From assembly GCA_030949825.1 (NCBI GenBank), contig JAUZSC010000008.1, positions 62,001 to 126,000 of the forward strand: a DNA stretch of 64,000 nucleotides, given 5' to 3'. Every line of letters starts with the position of its first letter. Position 1 is the first letter of the stretch. A program made the position numbers and the translations under genes. Source of the DNA: Sulfurimonas sp. (GTDB taxonomy: Bacteria > Campylobacterota > Campylobacteria > Campylobacterales > Sulfurimonadaceae). This document shows, piece by piece, positions 40,096 to 49,311 of the stretch. The notes under the pieces were generated by a model that had not been told where the DNA came from, ran no database searches, and worked only from the letters and a program-made list of their open reading frames with translations.

Positions 40096-40149
40096 GTGAG
40101 GTTTCTCATTGTAATAATGGTCTTAATCGTTTTCGCAGAACATTTATAG
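40096..40149 (+). CDS. Short hydrophobic peptide related to the 33.7 kb copy (copy 3)
   Basis: Encodes MRFLIVIMVLIVFAEHL from a GTG at 40096. A strong GGAGGA site lies upstream, but it sits in the 3' arm of a stem, GTATC-TCC/GGA-G-GATAC (40070-40091), that would hide it from ribosomes. The peptide aligns with the 33.7 kb peptide (R/K-FLI, hydrophobic run, E-H/R-L), and both loci share GTTTCTCATTGTA. No matching antisense RNA is seen beside it. It ends 12 nt before the recQ start. Confidence 0.42.
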   Translation: MRFLIVIMVLIVFAEHL

Positions 40150-40161
40150 AGGATAAGCAAA

Positions 40162-41950
40162 ATTACTTCAAGCAATAAACTACAGGTCTTAAAAGACAAC
40201 TTCGGACATAATAGCTTTAGAGAACTTCAAGAAGAAGGCGTTGATGCGATCTTAGAAGGTCGTGATTTGATGATGATTTTACCTACTGGTGGTGGTAAAT
40301 CTCTCGTTTTTCAACTCCCCTCGCTTATAAAAGATGGGGTTAGCATCGTTATATCTCCTCTTATTGCACTTATGCAAGACCAAGTTGCCTCACTTAAAGC
40401 ACAAAATATTGAGGCCGAGATGATAAGCTCTGCGCAAAGTCACGACGAGATAGAAGAGATTCTTTACCAACTTAGAATGAAAACGCTAAAATTTCTTTAC
40501 CTTTCTCCTGAACGCTTAAATACACAATGGAGTTATGACCTCCTAAAAACACTTGACATAAACTTTTTTGTAATCGATGAAGCGCATTGTATTTCTCAAT
40601 GGGGACATGAGTTTCGAGATGATTATAGAATCTTTAGGAAATCTCAAACATAACTTTCCAGATGTTAGCATCTGTGCTTTTACTGCAACGAGTACAGATA
40701 ATGTAACCCAAGATATTATGGATGAGCTAAAACTAGACAATCCCCTTTTACTTCGGGGGAAAATCTTTCGTAAAAATCTTTTTATCTCCGCTGAGCGAAG
40801 AATAAGTAATGGCTATCCACAACTTCAAAGTTTTCTCTCTCGACATGAGAATGAAAGTGGAATCATTTATGTGAGTTCTCGTAAAAAAACAGAAGAGTTA
40901 AGTTCATTTTTAAATACTAAGGGTTATAAATCTCTTCCTTACCATGCTGGAATTCCAAACCATGTGCGTGAGCAAAACTTTAAAATGTTTGTTAATGATA
41001 CTGTCAATATTATGGTCGCAACTATCGCCTTTGGTATGGGAATAGACAAGAGCGATATTCGTTTTGTAGTGCATATGTCCCTTCCTAAATCACAAGAGAA
41101 TTATTACCAAGAGATTGGTCGTGCGGGGCGTGATGGTGAAGACAGTGAAGTGATGCTTTTGTTTAATGCAGCAGATATGGTCATGCAAAAACAGTTTTTA
41201 CAGCAGATTGACAATCAAGATTATGCAAGGCACCTTGAAGCAAAGATAGAAGGTATTTATAAGTACTCGACAAGTGAACTTTGTTTTCATAAACAATTAG
41301 CCGAGTATTTTAATGATGAACTCGATGCTTGTAAAGACAGATGCGACAACTGTTTAAATACTGATTCAGCGAGACAAGATATTAGTAAAGAATCGCAGAT
41401 GCTCCTTAGTGCTATTTATAAAACAGGGCAAAATTTTGGGAAGAACTATATAGTAGATATTTTAAGAGGTTCAAAAGAACAAAAACTTTTAGCAAACGAT
41501 GCAGATAAGCTTTCTATGTATGGAATCGGAACAGTACTTAGTAAAAAAGAATGGTTTATAGTTTTAGAGCGTTTACTCGAACTTAAAATTATACTTATGG
41601 GAGAGTACTCAACACTCAAACTTAGCGAAGATGCTGTGAAAATTTTAAAGTCACTTATGTCCGTAGATATAAAATCATCACGATTAGATGTTGATAAAAA
41701 AGTGAAAAAAATCAAACAAAAAGAAGATTTTGATTATGATGAAGAACTCTTTGAAGAACTTCGTTCTAAACGAACTGAAATTGCCAATGAAAAAGGTGTT
41801 CCAGCCTACATAATCTTTGGTGACAAAACGCTCAAACACTTAGCAAATGAAAAACCGCATAACAAAGCTTCCATGCTTGAAGTCAATGGTGTTGGAGAAA
41901 AGAAATTTCAACAATACGGAGAAGAATTTTTAAGTGTAATCAATCCCTAA
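40162..41950 (+). CDS. recQ: ATP-dependent DNA helicase RecQ (frameshifted; apparent ATT start)
   Basis: A 3'-5' helicase for replication restart and recombination, about 595 residues when restored. It has the motif 0-like [18 protein letters not shown], Walker A PTGGGKS, DEAH box [13 protein letters not shown], motif [12 protein letters not shown], the zinc cluster CKDRCDNC and a C-terminal HRDC region. The frame breaks at TTT (40633-40635), which should be TT; DDYRI then joins LGNLKHNFP. The N-terminal sequence starts at an ATT (40162) after a TAG, with GAGG 9 nt upstream; the only other in-frame candidate is an ATA. Confidence 0.88.
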
Positions 41951-42689
41951 GTGACGCAGCATCTGGATTACAGCTTATTTTATGTGCTACATCTACTTCT
42001 TTAAGGGCTTGTATTTTTGAGAGTGAGGCAAGCGTAGCATCTCGATAATTTTCACCCTTGTTTACATAAATATAAAAATCATTTTCATGCAGGGCTAATC
42101 GAGTGGCTAATGCTATTGAGTATGTTGTTAAAATTCCATCTTTTTTTATAATACTTGCTATATCTTTAAAATACTCTTGGGTCCAAAGCATAGGATTTGA
42201 AGATGGCGAAAACGCATCTTGATAAACTACATCAAACTTTTCTTGCTCAAACTTTAAAATATACTCTCTTGCATCCCCTACAAATACTTCAATATGAAAA
42301 GAATCATCATCGTAGATGCCATCTTTTACTAAAATTTCAATAATATTTTTAAAGCAATCAAATTCTTTTGGATAGGTAAAATCATTCAAAGATTTCACAA
42401 GCCTTGCATCGAGTTCGGGGGAATAGATATTTATTTTAGAAGTAATATTATTTTCTTGTGCGTAAAGAAGTGTAGCAAGTGTATTAAAGCCAAGTCCAAA
42501 ACAAATATCTAAAATGTAAATTTCTTTTTGTTTTTTTTTCATTTGAAGCGCTGGAATCACATGTTTAACTAAGGACTCATGCAAAGCACCGTCTTTAGTT
42601 GAGTGATAATGTTCCTCATACTCATTTGAGTATGCAGTAAAAGAACCATCATCACTTAAGGTTATAGTATAGAGAGGGTTATTAAATAT
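41940..42689 (-). CDS. MnmC-like tRNA-modification methyltransferase domain protein
   Basis: An SAM-dependent methyltransferase with the MnmC N-terminal-domain pattern: DGSFTAYSNEYEEHYHS, then ILDICFGLGFNTLATL (SAM site) and VVYQDAFSPSSNPMLW. In E. coli this domain methylates 5-aminomethyl-2-thiouridine in tRNA. The protein is a stand-alone domain without the FAD oxidase half. No standard start codon precedes the conserved region; the frame is open to an ATA at 42689, just after the luxS stop. A TTG at 42584 would lose about 35 conserved residues. The 3' end overlaps recQ by 11 nt. Confidence 0.78.
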   Translation of the reverse strand: MFNNPLYTITLSDDGSFTAYSNEYEEHYHSTKDGALHESLVKHVIPALQMKKKQKEIYILDICFGLGFNTLATLLYAQENNITSKINIYSPELDARLVKSLNDFTYPKEFDCFKNIIEILVKDGIYDDDSFHIEVFVGDAREYILKFEQEKFDVVYQDAFSPSSNPMLWTQEYFKDIASIIKKDGILTTYSIALATRLALHENDFYIYVNKGENYRDATLASLSKIQALKEVDVAHKISCNPDAASLRD

Positions 42690-42693
42690 AGTT

Positions 42694-43197
42694 TTAGTCT
42701 ACTTTTGACAAGTCTAATGCTAAAGCGTCATTGTCCATAATATCAATATCTTTTCTTAAAACTGCGCGTGCAATCTCTTTTGCATCATCGAGTGAATGCA
42801 TTTTATATGTACCACATTGGTAAAGATTTAATTCTGGAATATCACTTTGTGCTTCTACCTTTGTAACATCTTTCATCGCTGCTTCCCATGCATCTGCTAC
42901 TCTTTCTTCAGATGGAGAACCTAAAAGACTCATGTAAAAGCCTGTTCTACAACCCATTGGAGAGAGGTCAATTATCTCAGTATCTTTAGAGTTTAAATGA
43001 TTGCGCATAAAACCTGCAAATAAGTGTTCTAGAGTATGAATACCCTCTTGTGAAAGAATTTCTTCATTTGGCTTTACAAAACGCAAGTCAAAAACTGTAA
43101 TATCGTCACCCTTTGGTGTTTTCATTCCCTTAGCTCTACGAACTGCAGGAGCTGGCATAATTGTGTGGTCAACTGTAAATGAATCTAATAATGGCAT
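42694..43197 (-). CDS. luxS: S-ribosylhomocysteine lyase
   Basis: A 167-residue LuxS that cleaves S-ribosylhomocysteine to homocysteine and the AI-2 precursor DPD. The metal-binding HxxEH is seen as HTLEHLFAG, with the catalytic Cys in [12 protein letters not shown] and a third ligand in [13 protein letters not shown]. It detoxifies and recycles SAM by-products and may provide AI-2 signalling. Confidence 0.96.
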   Translation of the reverse strand: MPLLDSFTVDHTIMPAPAVRRAKGMKTPKGDDITVFDLRFVKPNEEILSQEGIHTLEHLFAGFMRNHLNSKDTEIIDLSPMGCRTGFYMSLLGSPSEERVADAWEAAMKDVTKVEAQSDIPELNLYQCGTYKMHSLDDAKEIARAVLRKDIDIMDNDALALDLSKVD

Positions 43198-43307
43198 AAA
43201 TAATTCCTTAAAAATTTTAATTTATTATAGTCAATTTTTAATCTATTTTTGTTGAAAAGAAAAACTTAATAATTTATTTTTTAATTAAGTCTCTTTAGCT
43301 AAGATTC

Positions 43308-43313
43308 TATAAT
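43308..43313 (+). promoter_or_regulatory. Likely -10 box upstream of the 43334 gene
   Basis: TATAAT lies 20 nt before the start codon in the AT-rich gap divergent from luxS. Confidence 0.4.
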
Positions 43314-43333
43314 TGATTTAAAAAAGGAAAAGT

Positions 43334-43678
43334 ATGCAAGAAGTAAATGCTCTCTTAGAAAAATACGATAATTTTAAAGGCGCTATGATGCGCTCCATTG
43401 AGCAACGCGAAGATGGCTCAAAAATTATTACAATCGTACTTCAAGATGATGACGGAGAAGACCTGAACAGTGTAAGCCTAGAATTTACAAATATCACGAG
43501 TTCTAAACTTGTAATAGACAGTGTGCTAGCATTTATGGACATGGGACTAGGCATCACAATCATCAAAGAGCACGATTATTATGGTTTTGCCCTAGGTCGT
43601 GGTACTTCATTGCTCGATATAAATAGTTCTCCTGTATATATAGTAGCAGCTAACTTAAAAATACAAGATAACAAATAA
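43334..43678 (+). CDS. Hypothetical protein, 114 residues
   Basis: A small soluble protein with alternating strand and helix character (ITIVLQDDDGEDLNSVSLEF and LVIDSVLAFMDMGLGITIIK). AAAAGGAAA precedes the ATG. It is followed after 11 nt by a MOSC-domain gene, so the two are probably co-transcribed. No family is recognised. Confidence 0.7.
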   Translation: MQEVNALLEKYDNFKGAMMRSIEQREDGSKIITIVLQDDDGEDLNSVSLEFTNITSSKLVIDSVLAFMDMGLGITIIKEHDYYGFALGRGTSLLDINSSPVYIVAANLKIQDNK

Positions 43679-43689
43679 AAGGACAAAAG

Positions 43690-44139
43690 ATGACAAGTGG
43701 AAAAATAGTAACCTTATATATGACTATGCCCGATATGATGCGTGCTGGTCACCGTATGGCAGTTGATGATCTAGACTGTGATGCAAATGGAATCGTAGGA
43801 AGTAGAGATTATGAAGATGGTAAAGAGCGTCCATTAGTTCTGATTTGTAAAAAAAGTTATGACATTATAGAAGAAGCAGAACTTGTTTTAAGCCCTGGTG
43901 TTTTAATGGAAGATATTTATGTTGATGTTGATCTTTATCATCTTAAAAAAGGTTCACTTATCGAGATAGGCGAAATAACTTTTGAAGTATCTGGTCCATG
44001 TGAAGATTACCGTTACCTTTATGCTTTTGCACCTGAACTTCCTGATCTTATAAAAGGAAATCGTGGTCTTTTTATCAACCCTATTGACTTTGGTACTATG
44101 TGTGTTGGCGATGAAGTCAAGGTAATAAAAGAAGCTTAA
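43690..44139 (+). CDS. MOSC-domain-like protein
   Basis: A 149-residue protein with the MOSC pattern: GIVGSRDYEDGKERPLVLIC, then a LSPGVLMEDIYVDVD block (the NI/L..G block of the family), LKKGSLIEIGEITFEV, the conserved cysteine in SGPCEDYRYL, and VGDEVKV at the end. MOSC domains handle sulfur or molybdenum cofactor. A specific role is unknown. It starts with AGGACAAAAG upstream and runs directly into the next gene. Confidence 0.72.
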   Translation: MTSGKIVTLYMTMPDMMRAGHRMAVDDLDCDANGIVGSRDYEDGKERPLVLICKKSYDIIEEAELVLSPGVLMEDIYVDVDLYHLKKGSLIEIGEITFEVSGPCEDYRYLYAFAPELPDLIKGNRGLFINPIDFGTMCVGDEVKVIKEA

Positions 44140-44140
44140 T

Positions 44141-44609
44141 ATGAAAAAAATCGGACTGATTGTAGACTATAGTAATATATGTACAGATTACAATACGGCG
44201 TATTTAGATAGAGATAATCTCGATCCTGACACATCTAAGTGTATGAAAAAAAGTACTCGCTTGGAGTAAAGAGTTTATAACAGAGCTTTTAGAAAACTTT
44301 GACTACAAGCTTTACCATTTAAGTTCAAATACACCTGTAAAAATAGCTGATGTTTCTGCTAAAAGATTTCTTTTTTATTCTTTAGAAAAAGAGATAATGT
44401 TTCAAAGCTATGTAATGCAAAAAGAATATGTTGAGTACGATTCTTTGGCCGCATGGGAAGAAAAAAATACGCAAGGTTTACTCATCCAAAATGATGAAAA
44501 TGGAGGAGCAGTTTATTTTTACTTTAATGAAAACTCAGAAGTTGGTTCATGGATAAAAAACAAACTTCAAGACTTCTCATTAGACGAGGTTCTATTTCAA
44601 GCGAAATAG
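44141..44609 (+). CDS. Hypothetical protein (one-base frameshift in this sequence)
   Basis: About 155 residues when restored, starting 1 nt after the MOSC gene stop. The N-terminus reads MKKIGLIVDYSNICTDY, and the C-terminal part includes NGGAVYFYFNENSEVGSWI. The break is a run of seven A (44246-44252) that should be six; KCMKK then continues VLAWSKEF. No family is recognised. Same operon as the previous two genes. Confidence 0.65.
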
Positions 44610-44613
44610 AACA

Positions 44614-45013
44614 TTAATCATCGTCATCTTCATCATTTAAACCAAGATTTTCTATAAATGTAGCGGATAATATTTCTGCTTTTCTGTAGAATTTATCTGC
44701 AATCTCAGGTGTATAATATTCATCTAATGTTTCTCTAAAAAAGCTCTAACCATCTCTCAAAAGTTTCAGGGTAAAGCTGTCCTAAAAATGCGTGTGGTGG
44801 AAATGGATTTCCACCATAACCTGGTGCACCAATCATCATCAAAACCCAAAAGCTAATCAAGGTACTAAAATGTTCAAACCATTTAGGGCTATTTATATCT
44901 GCCCCTAAAGATTTAGTGAAGTAAGGGCCTACCATTTCATCTTTGAGAATTCTCGCGTAAAACTCATGAACCATAATGTCTATATTTTCTCTTGTTACTG
45001 TATCGTAAGGCAT
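44614..45013 (-). CDS. Group III truncated haemoglobin (one-base frameshift near the C-terminus)
   Basis: About 132 residues when restored. It shows the truncated-globin pattern HEFYARILKDEMVGPYF, then FWVLMMIGAPGYGGNPFPPHAFL with the proximal-region histidine, and TFERWLELFRETLDEYY. Family members, such as Campylobacter Ctb, bind O2 and NO with high affinity and moderate respiration or oxygen stress. The break is a run of six A (44737-44742, plus) that should be five. Divergent from the oxidoreductase operon at 45325. Confidence 0.85.
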
Positions 45014-45324
45014 TTATTCTCCTAGTATTAGAAGCTTATTATAGCTAAATTTTAAATCATAATTGTAACCATTCTACTCATAGTAGAACTTATATCCTGC
45101 TACTATTTTACTCACTTGAAACATGAGAGATAAAACACTTCTCAATTATTGAGCAATATTAAAGGATTAATTAGATACTATTAGGCAAATTCATGCTTTT
45201 CTGTAAAAGAGAAGTCATATGTATCTAATTTTAATGTTTAACATTAGATATAGAATTTAAAAATGTTTTATGCACTTTTTGTGTAATTTACAAAAACTTT
45301 TTTCATTAATATAAGGAGTCAACC
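45014..45324 (+). promoter_or_regulatory. Gene-free leader of the first oxidoreductase operon, with inverted repeats
   Basis: 311 nt without a gene. It holds a 10-bp inverted pair, AATTAGATAC at 45169-45178 and GTATCTAATT at 45221-45230, that brackets a smaller CTTTT/AAAAG stem. A 15-bp palindrome, TAATGTT-T-AACATTA, lies at 45232-45246. AAGGAG lies 8 nt before the operon's first ATG. The ATTAGAT element recurs as a palindrome before the second oxidoreductase operon at 63087. I read this as promoter plus operator sequence for the operon, but see no clear -10/-35 pair. Confidence 0.45.
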
Positions 45325-46038
45325 ATGACAAAAATAGTACAAGAAGGTCCAGCTGGGTATATGCCTCAGTCAGCACCGTCCATGGGAGTTGAGCTTGCAC
45401 CCGAAGGTTCAGCTTTACTTTATGGAAATGTTGCCACACCAGAAGAGGCAATGAGAGATGCTGCTGTAGCATTACTTACAAAGAAAAACCCAACGATCTT
45501 CCCTGGTCCACAGGTTTTATGGGACTGGAAAGAAGATGTAGCTGAAAAGTCTGCAGCTATTTTGGAACTTGCATCTGAAATTCCAAATTGTAGAATTATT
45601 CCTATGCCAGATTACAGACCTAAGTATCCTAAGATTGATGTTAAGGCAGAGATTAACCCAAATCACCCTAACCTTACAATCCTTGATAATAAAATCGATG
45701 CTTGTATTTTTGTTGGTGTACACTGTCACTACGCAAATCTTTCTCTTAGAATGATCCGTGCAGGGACAAGCTGTTATACGGTTGCATTATGTGCTTATAT
45801 GGGACATGAAGAAGCTATGGCTTCAATCAGAGACTTACACGCATCAGATATTACTAAATTCAAAGAAATTATAATTGAAGAAAGAAAAAGACTAGGAATT
45901 GAGTGGGAAACTACTTTACCACCTGAAAATTCATCTTTAGAAAAAGATGATTACACTGCATTATCACCAGCTGATTATGGTGAGTATAGAAGCCTCATCA
46001 TGACAAAAAAAGGTGAGCATGTTACTGAAACTGAATAA
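45325..46038 (+). CDS. Five-subunit 2-oxoacid:ferredoxin oxidoreductase, epsilon subunit (cluster 1)
   Basis: A 237-residue soluble subunit of the type found in the five-subunit pyruvate and 2-oxoglutarate:ferredoxin oxidoreductases of Hydrogenobacter (PorE/ForE), distantly like the CODH/ACS epsilon subunit. Conserved blocks shared with the second copy at 63426 are TIFPGPQVL, DYRPKYPKID, INPNHPNLTI and HCHYANLSLRMIR. This copy has a C-terminal extension of about 45 residues that the other lacks. Its exact role in the complex is unknown. First gene of E-A-B-G-D. Confidence 0.82.
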   Translation: MTKIVQEGPAGYMPQSAPSMGVELAPEGSALLYGNVATPEEAMRDAAVALLTKKNPTIFPGPQVLWDWKEDVAEKSAAILELASEIPNCRIIPMPDYRPKYPKIDVKAEINPNHPNLTILDNKIDACIFVGVHCHYANLSLRMIRAGTSCYTVALCAYMGHEEAMASIRDLHASDITKFKEIIIEERKRLGIEWETTLPPENSSLEKDDYTALSPADYGEYRSLIMTKKGEHVTETE

Positions 46039-46050
46039 AGGAGATAATAA

Positions 46051-47235
46051 ATGAGTGCAATTGAAAGACCAACACTAACAAAAACATTAAAAGATATGAA
46101 CTACCTGTTAAAAGAGGCGCCGAGAAAGCAACACTTTATTACAGGTGCTCAAGCAATGGCAGAAGCTGTTAAAAGAGCAAATGTAGATATGGCTATCGCA
46201 TACCCTATTACACCACAGTCTGAGGTAATGCACCTTGTTTCTGATGCGTATGCTCAAGGTCACATTAAAGAGTTTTATAGAGGCGAGGAAGAACTCGGTA
46301 CTATGTCAGCAATCGCTGGTGCTGCAAGAGCGGGTATCCGTCTTTTTTCAGCAACATCAGGACCTGGACTTTTACGCGGACTTGAAGCAATCGTTTCATG
46401 GTCAGGACATAGAGTTCCAGCTGTTCTTGGAATCTTAACGCGTGTTATTAATGCACCGTTATCAATCCAACCAGATAATCTTGAAATGGCTTATATGCTT
46501 TATTCAGGTGGCGTAATGCTTCATGCTGAAAATCAACAAGATACATTTGACTTTACATTAGCAGCATTTGCTATTACTGAAAAAGTTGATGTTTATATTC
46601 CAGTTGCTGTTGCTACAGAAGGTTTCTTCGTAACACACGCAAAAGGTTATGTTGACATGTTCGACGAAGAATATGCATACAAAGATTTCGATTCAGTTGC
46701 TGCACCAGTTCCTGCTATGGATAATGAAACTCCACCAGCAAGAATCCAGCGTGATGCTCCTGTTCAAAAGTCAAACTTTATGAGTTATTTAATTCACTCA
46801 GTATGGCAACAAGAGATTTGGGATTGTAATTCTCGTGCAATGAAATATATCTATGAGTATCTAGGTGGACCAATTGAGGTTCAAAACCCTGACGCTGATG
46901 TATTTGTTCTTGCATCTGGTTGTGCTGCTGCACAAGCTAGAGAAGCACATAGATATGCTCAAGAAGAAGGTTTAAGCGTTGGTCTTATCAAAGTAAGATC
47001 AATCAGACCATTCCCAAAAACGGAAATTAGAGATGCAGTTAAAAATGCTAAAACTATAATCGTTCCAGAGCACAATATTGTAGGTTGGTTATGTACTGAA
47101 GTTAAAGCGGCTATCCCTAATGGTGGTATCGTTGTTGAAGGCCCTCGAGTATTCGGTGGTATGACACTTCCAGTAGAATTAATTATGGTTGAAATTTACG
47201 ATGCGCTCGGTATTGAGCATAACATCAAATTATAA
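46051..47235 (+). CDS. 2-oxoacid:ferredoxin oxidoreductase, alpha subunit (cluster 1)
   Basis: A 394-residue subunit holding the pyrimidine-binding and 2-oxoacid-binding part of the enzyme. It shows AMAEAVKRANVDMAIAYPITPQSE (split YPITP motif), EEELGTMSAIAGAARAGIR with the catalytic glutamate region, and SATSGPGLLRGLEAI. In the reductive TCA cycle the enzyme carboxylates acetyl-CoA to pyruvate or succinyl-CoA to 2-oxoglutarate with reduced ferredoxin. Which of the two this cluster makes cannot be told by eye. Confidence 0.88.
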   Translation: MSAIERPTLTKTLKDMNYLLKEAPRKQHFITGAQAMAEAVKRANVDMAIAYPITPQSEVMHLVSDAYAQGHIKEFYRGEEELGTMSAIAGAARAGIRLFSATSGPGLLRGLEAIVSWSGHRVPAVLGILTRVINAPLSIQPDNLEMAYMLYSGGVMLHAENQQDTFDFTLAAFAITEKVDVYIPVAVATEGFFVTHAKGYVDMFDEEYAYKDFDSVAAPVPAMDNETPPARIQRDAPVQKSNFMSYLIHSVWQQEIWDCNSRAMKYIYEYLGGPIEVQNPDADVFVLASGCAAAQAREAHRYAQEEGLSVGLIKVRSIRPFPKTEIRDAVKNAKTIIVPEHNIVGWLCTEVKAAIPNGGIVVEGPRVFGGMTLPVELIMVEIYDALGIEHNIKL

Positions 47236-47247
47236 AAAGGAAAGAAA

Positions 47248-48156
47248 ATGAGCTTAAAATATATAACTCCTGCAGAGAGATTTAAAAGATACTTGCCAAA
47301 AGATTATGTAGAACTAATCGATTACGGTCCATTTGGAAAAACTCAAGATCAGGCTGGTCCAGGTAACATGGGTCAATTTAAAGAGTTAGTTGAAGAACAC
47401 CCAATGTGTTCTGGTTGTTGGATGGCTTACTATATCAGATTGATATTTGCTTCTCTTCCATGTCCTGAAGAAACTGTAACATTAGGTACAGCTGGTTGTG
47501 GTCGTCTTGCGATTTCTCAAGCTGCTGTTCCATTTATTTATGGTAACTATGGCGATCAAAACGCTATGGCTTCTGGTTTATCTCGTGCGTTTAGATTACG
47601 CTTCCCTGATAAAACCAAAGATGTTATTACTATTGCCGGTGACGGTGGTACTATGGATATTGGTTTTTCTATGACTATGCATTCATGGATTCGTGGTGAA
47701 AAATTCACTACAATTATGCTTGACAATGAAGTTTATGGAAATACTGGTGGACAAGAGTCAGGTATGTCACCAAAGGGTGCTGTTTTAAAAATGGCTCCAC
47801 TTGGTAAAGCTGGTGAAAAAATGCCTGCTACTGCATTAGCAAGAGCTGCTGGTTGTGTGTACACTGTAAGAATGTCACCAACTAACATCAAAAAAGCGGC
47901 TAAAATCATTAGACGCGCAATCTTTGTTGCTCGTGAAGTTGGTCCAACATTTATCCACGCATACACTTCATGTAATATTGAGTATTCAATTCCTACTGAA
48001 GAAGTATTCGCAGATGCAAAAGCTCAAGAAAAGGATCGTTTTACATTCGAAGAGTTTATGACTGACGAAGCTAAAGAAGTTATCGAACGCGTAGAAGCTG
48101 AAGAAAAAGCGGCTTCAAAAGCAAGAAAAGCAGCAGCAAAAGCAGAGGCGGTATAA
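47248..48156 (+). CDS. 2-oxoacid:ferredoxin oxidoreductase, beta subunit (cluster 1)
   Basis: A 302-residue thiamine-diphosphate subunit. Cysteines for a [4Fe-4S] cluster appear in HPMCSGCW and later in GTAGCGR, and the ThDP-Mg site is AGDGGTMDIGFSM followed by DNEVYGNTGGQ. A charged Lys/Ala/Glu-rich tail of about 35 residues ends the protein. It carries out decarboxylation or, in the reverse direction, reductive carboxylation together with the alpha subunit. Confidence 0.9.
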   Translation: MSLKYITPAERFKRYLPKDYVELIDYGPFGKTQDQAGPGNMGQFKELVEEHPMCSGCWMAYYIRLIFASLPCPEETVTLGTAGCGRLAISQAAVPFIYGNYGDQNAMASGLSRAFRLRFPDKTKDVITIAGDGGTMDIGFSMTMHSWIRGEKFTTIMLDNEVYGNTGGQESGMSPKGAVLKMAPLGKAGEKMPATALARAAGCVYTVRMSPTNIKKAAKIIRRAIFVAREVGPTFIHAYTSCNIEYSIPTEEVFADAKAQEKDRFTFEEFMTDEAKEVIERVEAEEKAASKARKAAAKAEAV

Positions 48157-48157
48157 A

Positions 48158-48865
48158 ATGTCTGAAGGAAGAAAAAAACAAGCAAGATATAACATTCGTA
48201 TCTCAGGTCTAGGTGGGCAAGGTGTTGTTACAACTGCGCACATCCTTGGTGCAACACTTGATAATGCTGGTAAATATGCTTCTCTTGTACCTTTCTTTGG
48301 TTCTGAGAAAAGAATGGCACCTGTTGAAGCTTATGTAAGAGCTTCTGCAGAACCTATTTTTGAAGTTGGTGAAGTTGTTTATCCAGATATCATTATGATT
48401 TACCACTCTCAAGTTGTTACACATGGTAAATCTTATACTATGCCTTTTTATACTGGTCTTAAACCAAACAGTTTAATTATCATGAATACTGACTTTGATG
48501 TTCTTACAGAAGAAGACAAACAAGTACTTGCTGATTTAAAAACGACTGTTATTCAGTTTAATGCTACTCAATTAGCAATGGATATTGCAGGTACTGAACT
48601 TGCAACAAACATGGCAATGATGGGTATGGTTCTTGGTATTATGAGACTTGTAACTGAAAAAGATATCGAAGCAGCTGTAAGAGAAAGATTCTTAGGAACT
48701 TCATTTATCGCTTCTGGTGGTACTGCTGCTCTGGATTCTGCTATCGAGAAAAAGTTCAAGAAAAAAGAACAATTACTTGAAGCAAATATGAATGTTATTA
48801 ATAAAACTTTTGAAATGGCAAAAACTGTAGATGTTTCTGGCACACACTTAATCGTTCAATTATAA
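48158..48865 (+). CDS. 2-oxoacid:ferredoxin oxidoreductase, gamma subunit (cluster 1)
   Basis: A 235-residue gamma subunit that binds the CoA end of the reaction. It has the family start IRISGLGGQGVVTTAHILG, PFFGSEKRMAPVEAYVRAS and TELATNMAMMGMVLG. It begins 1 nt after the beta gene stop and precedes the delta (ferredoxin) gene by 14 nt. Confidence 0.88.
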   Translation: MSEGRKKQARYNIRISGLGGQGVVTTAHILGATLDNAGKYASLVPFFGSEKRMAPVEAYVRASAEPIFEVGEVVYPDIIMIYHSQVVTHGKSYTMPFYTGLKPNSLIIMNTDFDVLTEEDKQVLADLKTTVIQFNATQLAMDIAGTELATNMAMMGMVLGIMRLVTEKDIEAAVRERFLGTSFIASGGTAALDSAIEKKFKKKEQLLEANMNVINKTFEMAKTVDVSGTHLIVQL

Positions 48866-48879
48866 AAGGAAGGTAAAAT

Positions 48880-49107
48880 ATGTATTATGTAGCAAAAGTA
48901 AATTCTGATATGTGTGCTGAGTACAAGTGTAATACTTGTACTTTATATTGTCCCGAAGCAAATACGCTTATGTTCAATAAAGATGGTAACACATCTTGGG
49001 TAGATGAAGATAGATGTAAAGGATGTGCACTATGTGTATATGTTTGTACTGATATGCTTGATCGTAACTGTATAACTATGGAAATGGTTAGCGGTAAAGA
49101 AGACTAG
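48880..49107 (+). CDS. 2-oxoacid:ferredoxin oxidoreductase, delta (ferredoxin-like) subunit (cluster 1)
   Basis: 75 residues with two cysteine-rich groups: CAEYKCNTCTLYC and CKGCALCVYVC, enough for two [4Fe-4S] clusters, though the first group is spaced unusually. It passes electrons between ferredoxin and the catalytic subunits. The protein is identical in all 75 residues to the one encoded at 63138, although 25 codons differ silently and the stop codon differs. Last gene of the operon. Confidence 0.9.
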   Translation: MYYVAKVNSDMCAEYKCNTCTLYCPEANTLMFNKDGNTSWVDEDRCKGCALCVYVCTDMLDRNCITMEMVSGKED

Positions 49108-49120
49108 TTCTTCTTTAATT

Positions 49121-49155
49121 TATAGAGTGATTTTCACTCTATAAACCTTTTTTTT
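49121..49155 (+). terminator. Rho-independent terminator of the first oxidoreductase operon
   Basis: A 9-bp perfect stem TATAGAGTG/CACTCTATA with an ATTTT loop, 13 nt after the delta stop, followed by a run of eight T (49148-49155). Confidence 0.82.
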
Positions 49156-49311
49156 CTCTTCACTTCTCTTTAAATTAATCCAAATAAAACTTTTAAAACT
49201 CTCAATAAAATAAACAATTACTAAAATAAAAATAATACTACTAAATCATAGTATTAAATTAATCTCTTTTAAGATATACTCTTTTTCTATTAAATAACAA
49301 AGGAAATAAAT

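Noticed and set aside
48209..48843. Long antisense frames within the oxidoreductase gamma gene and similar antisense frames elsewhere
   Set aside because: They mirror strong coding genes, lack ribosome sites and show no protein-like motifs.
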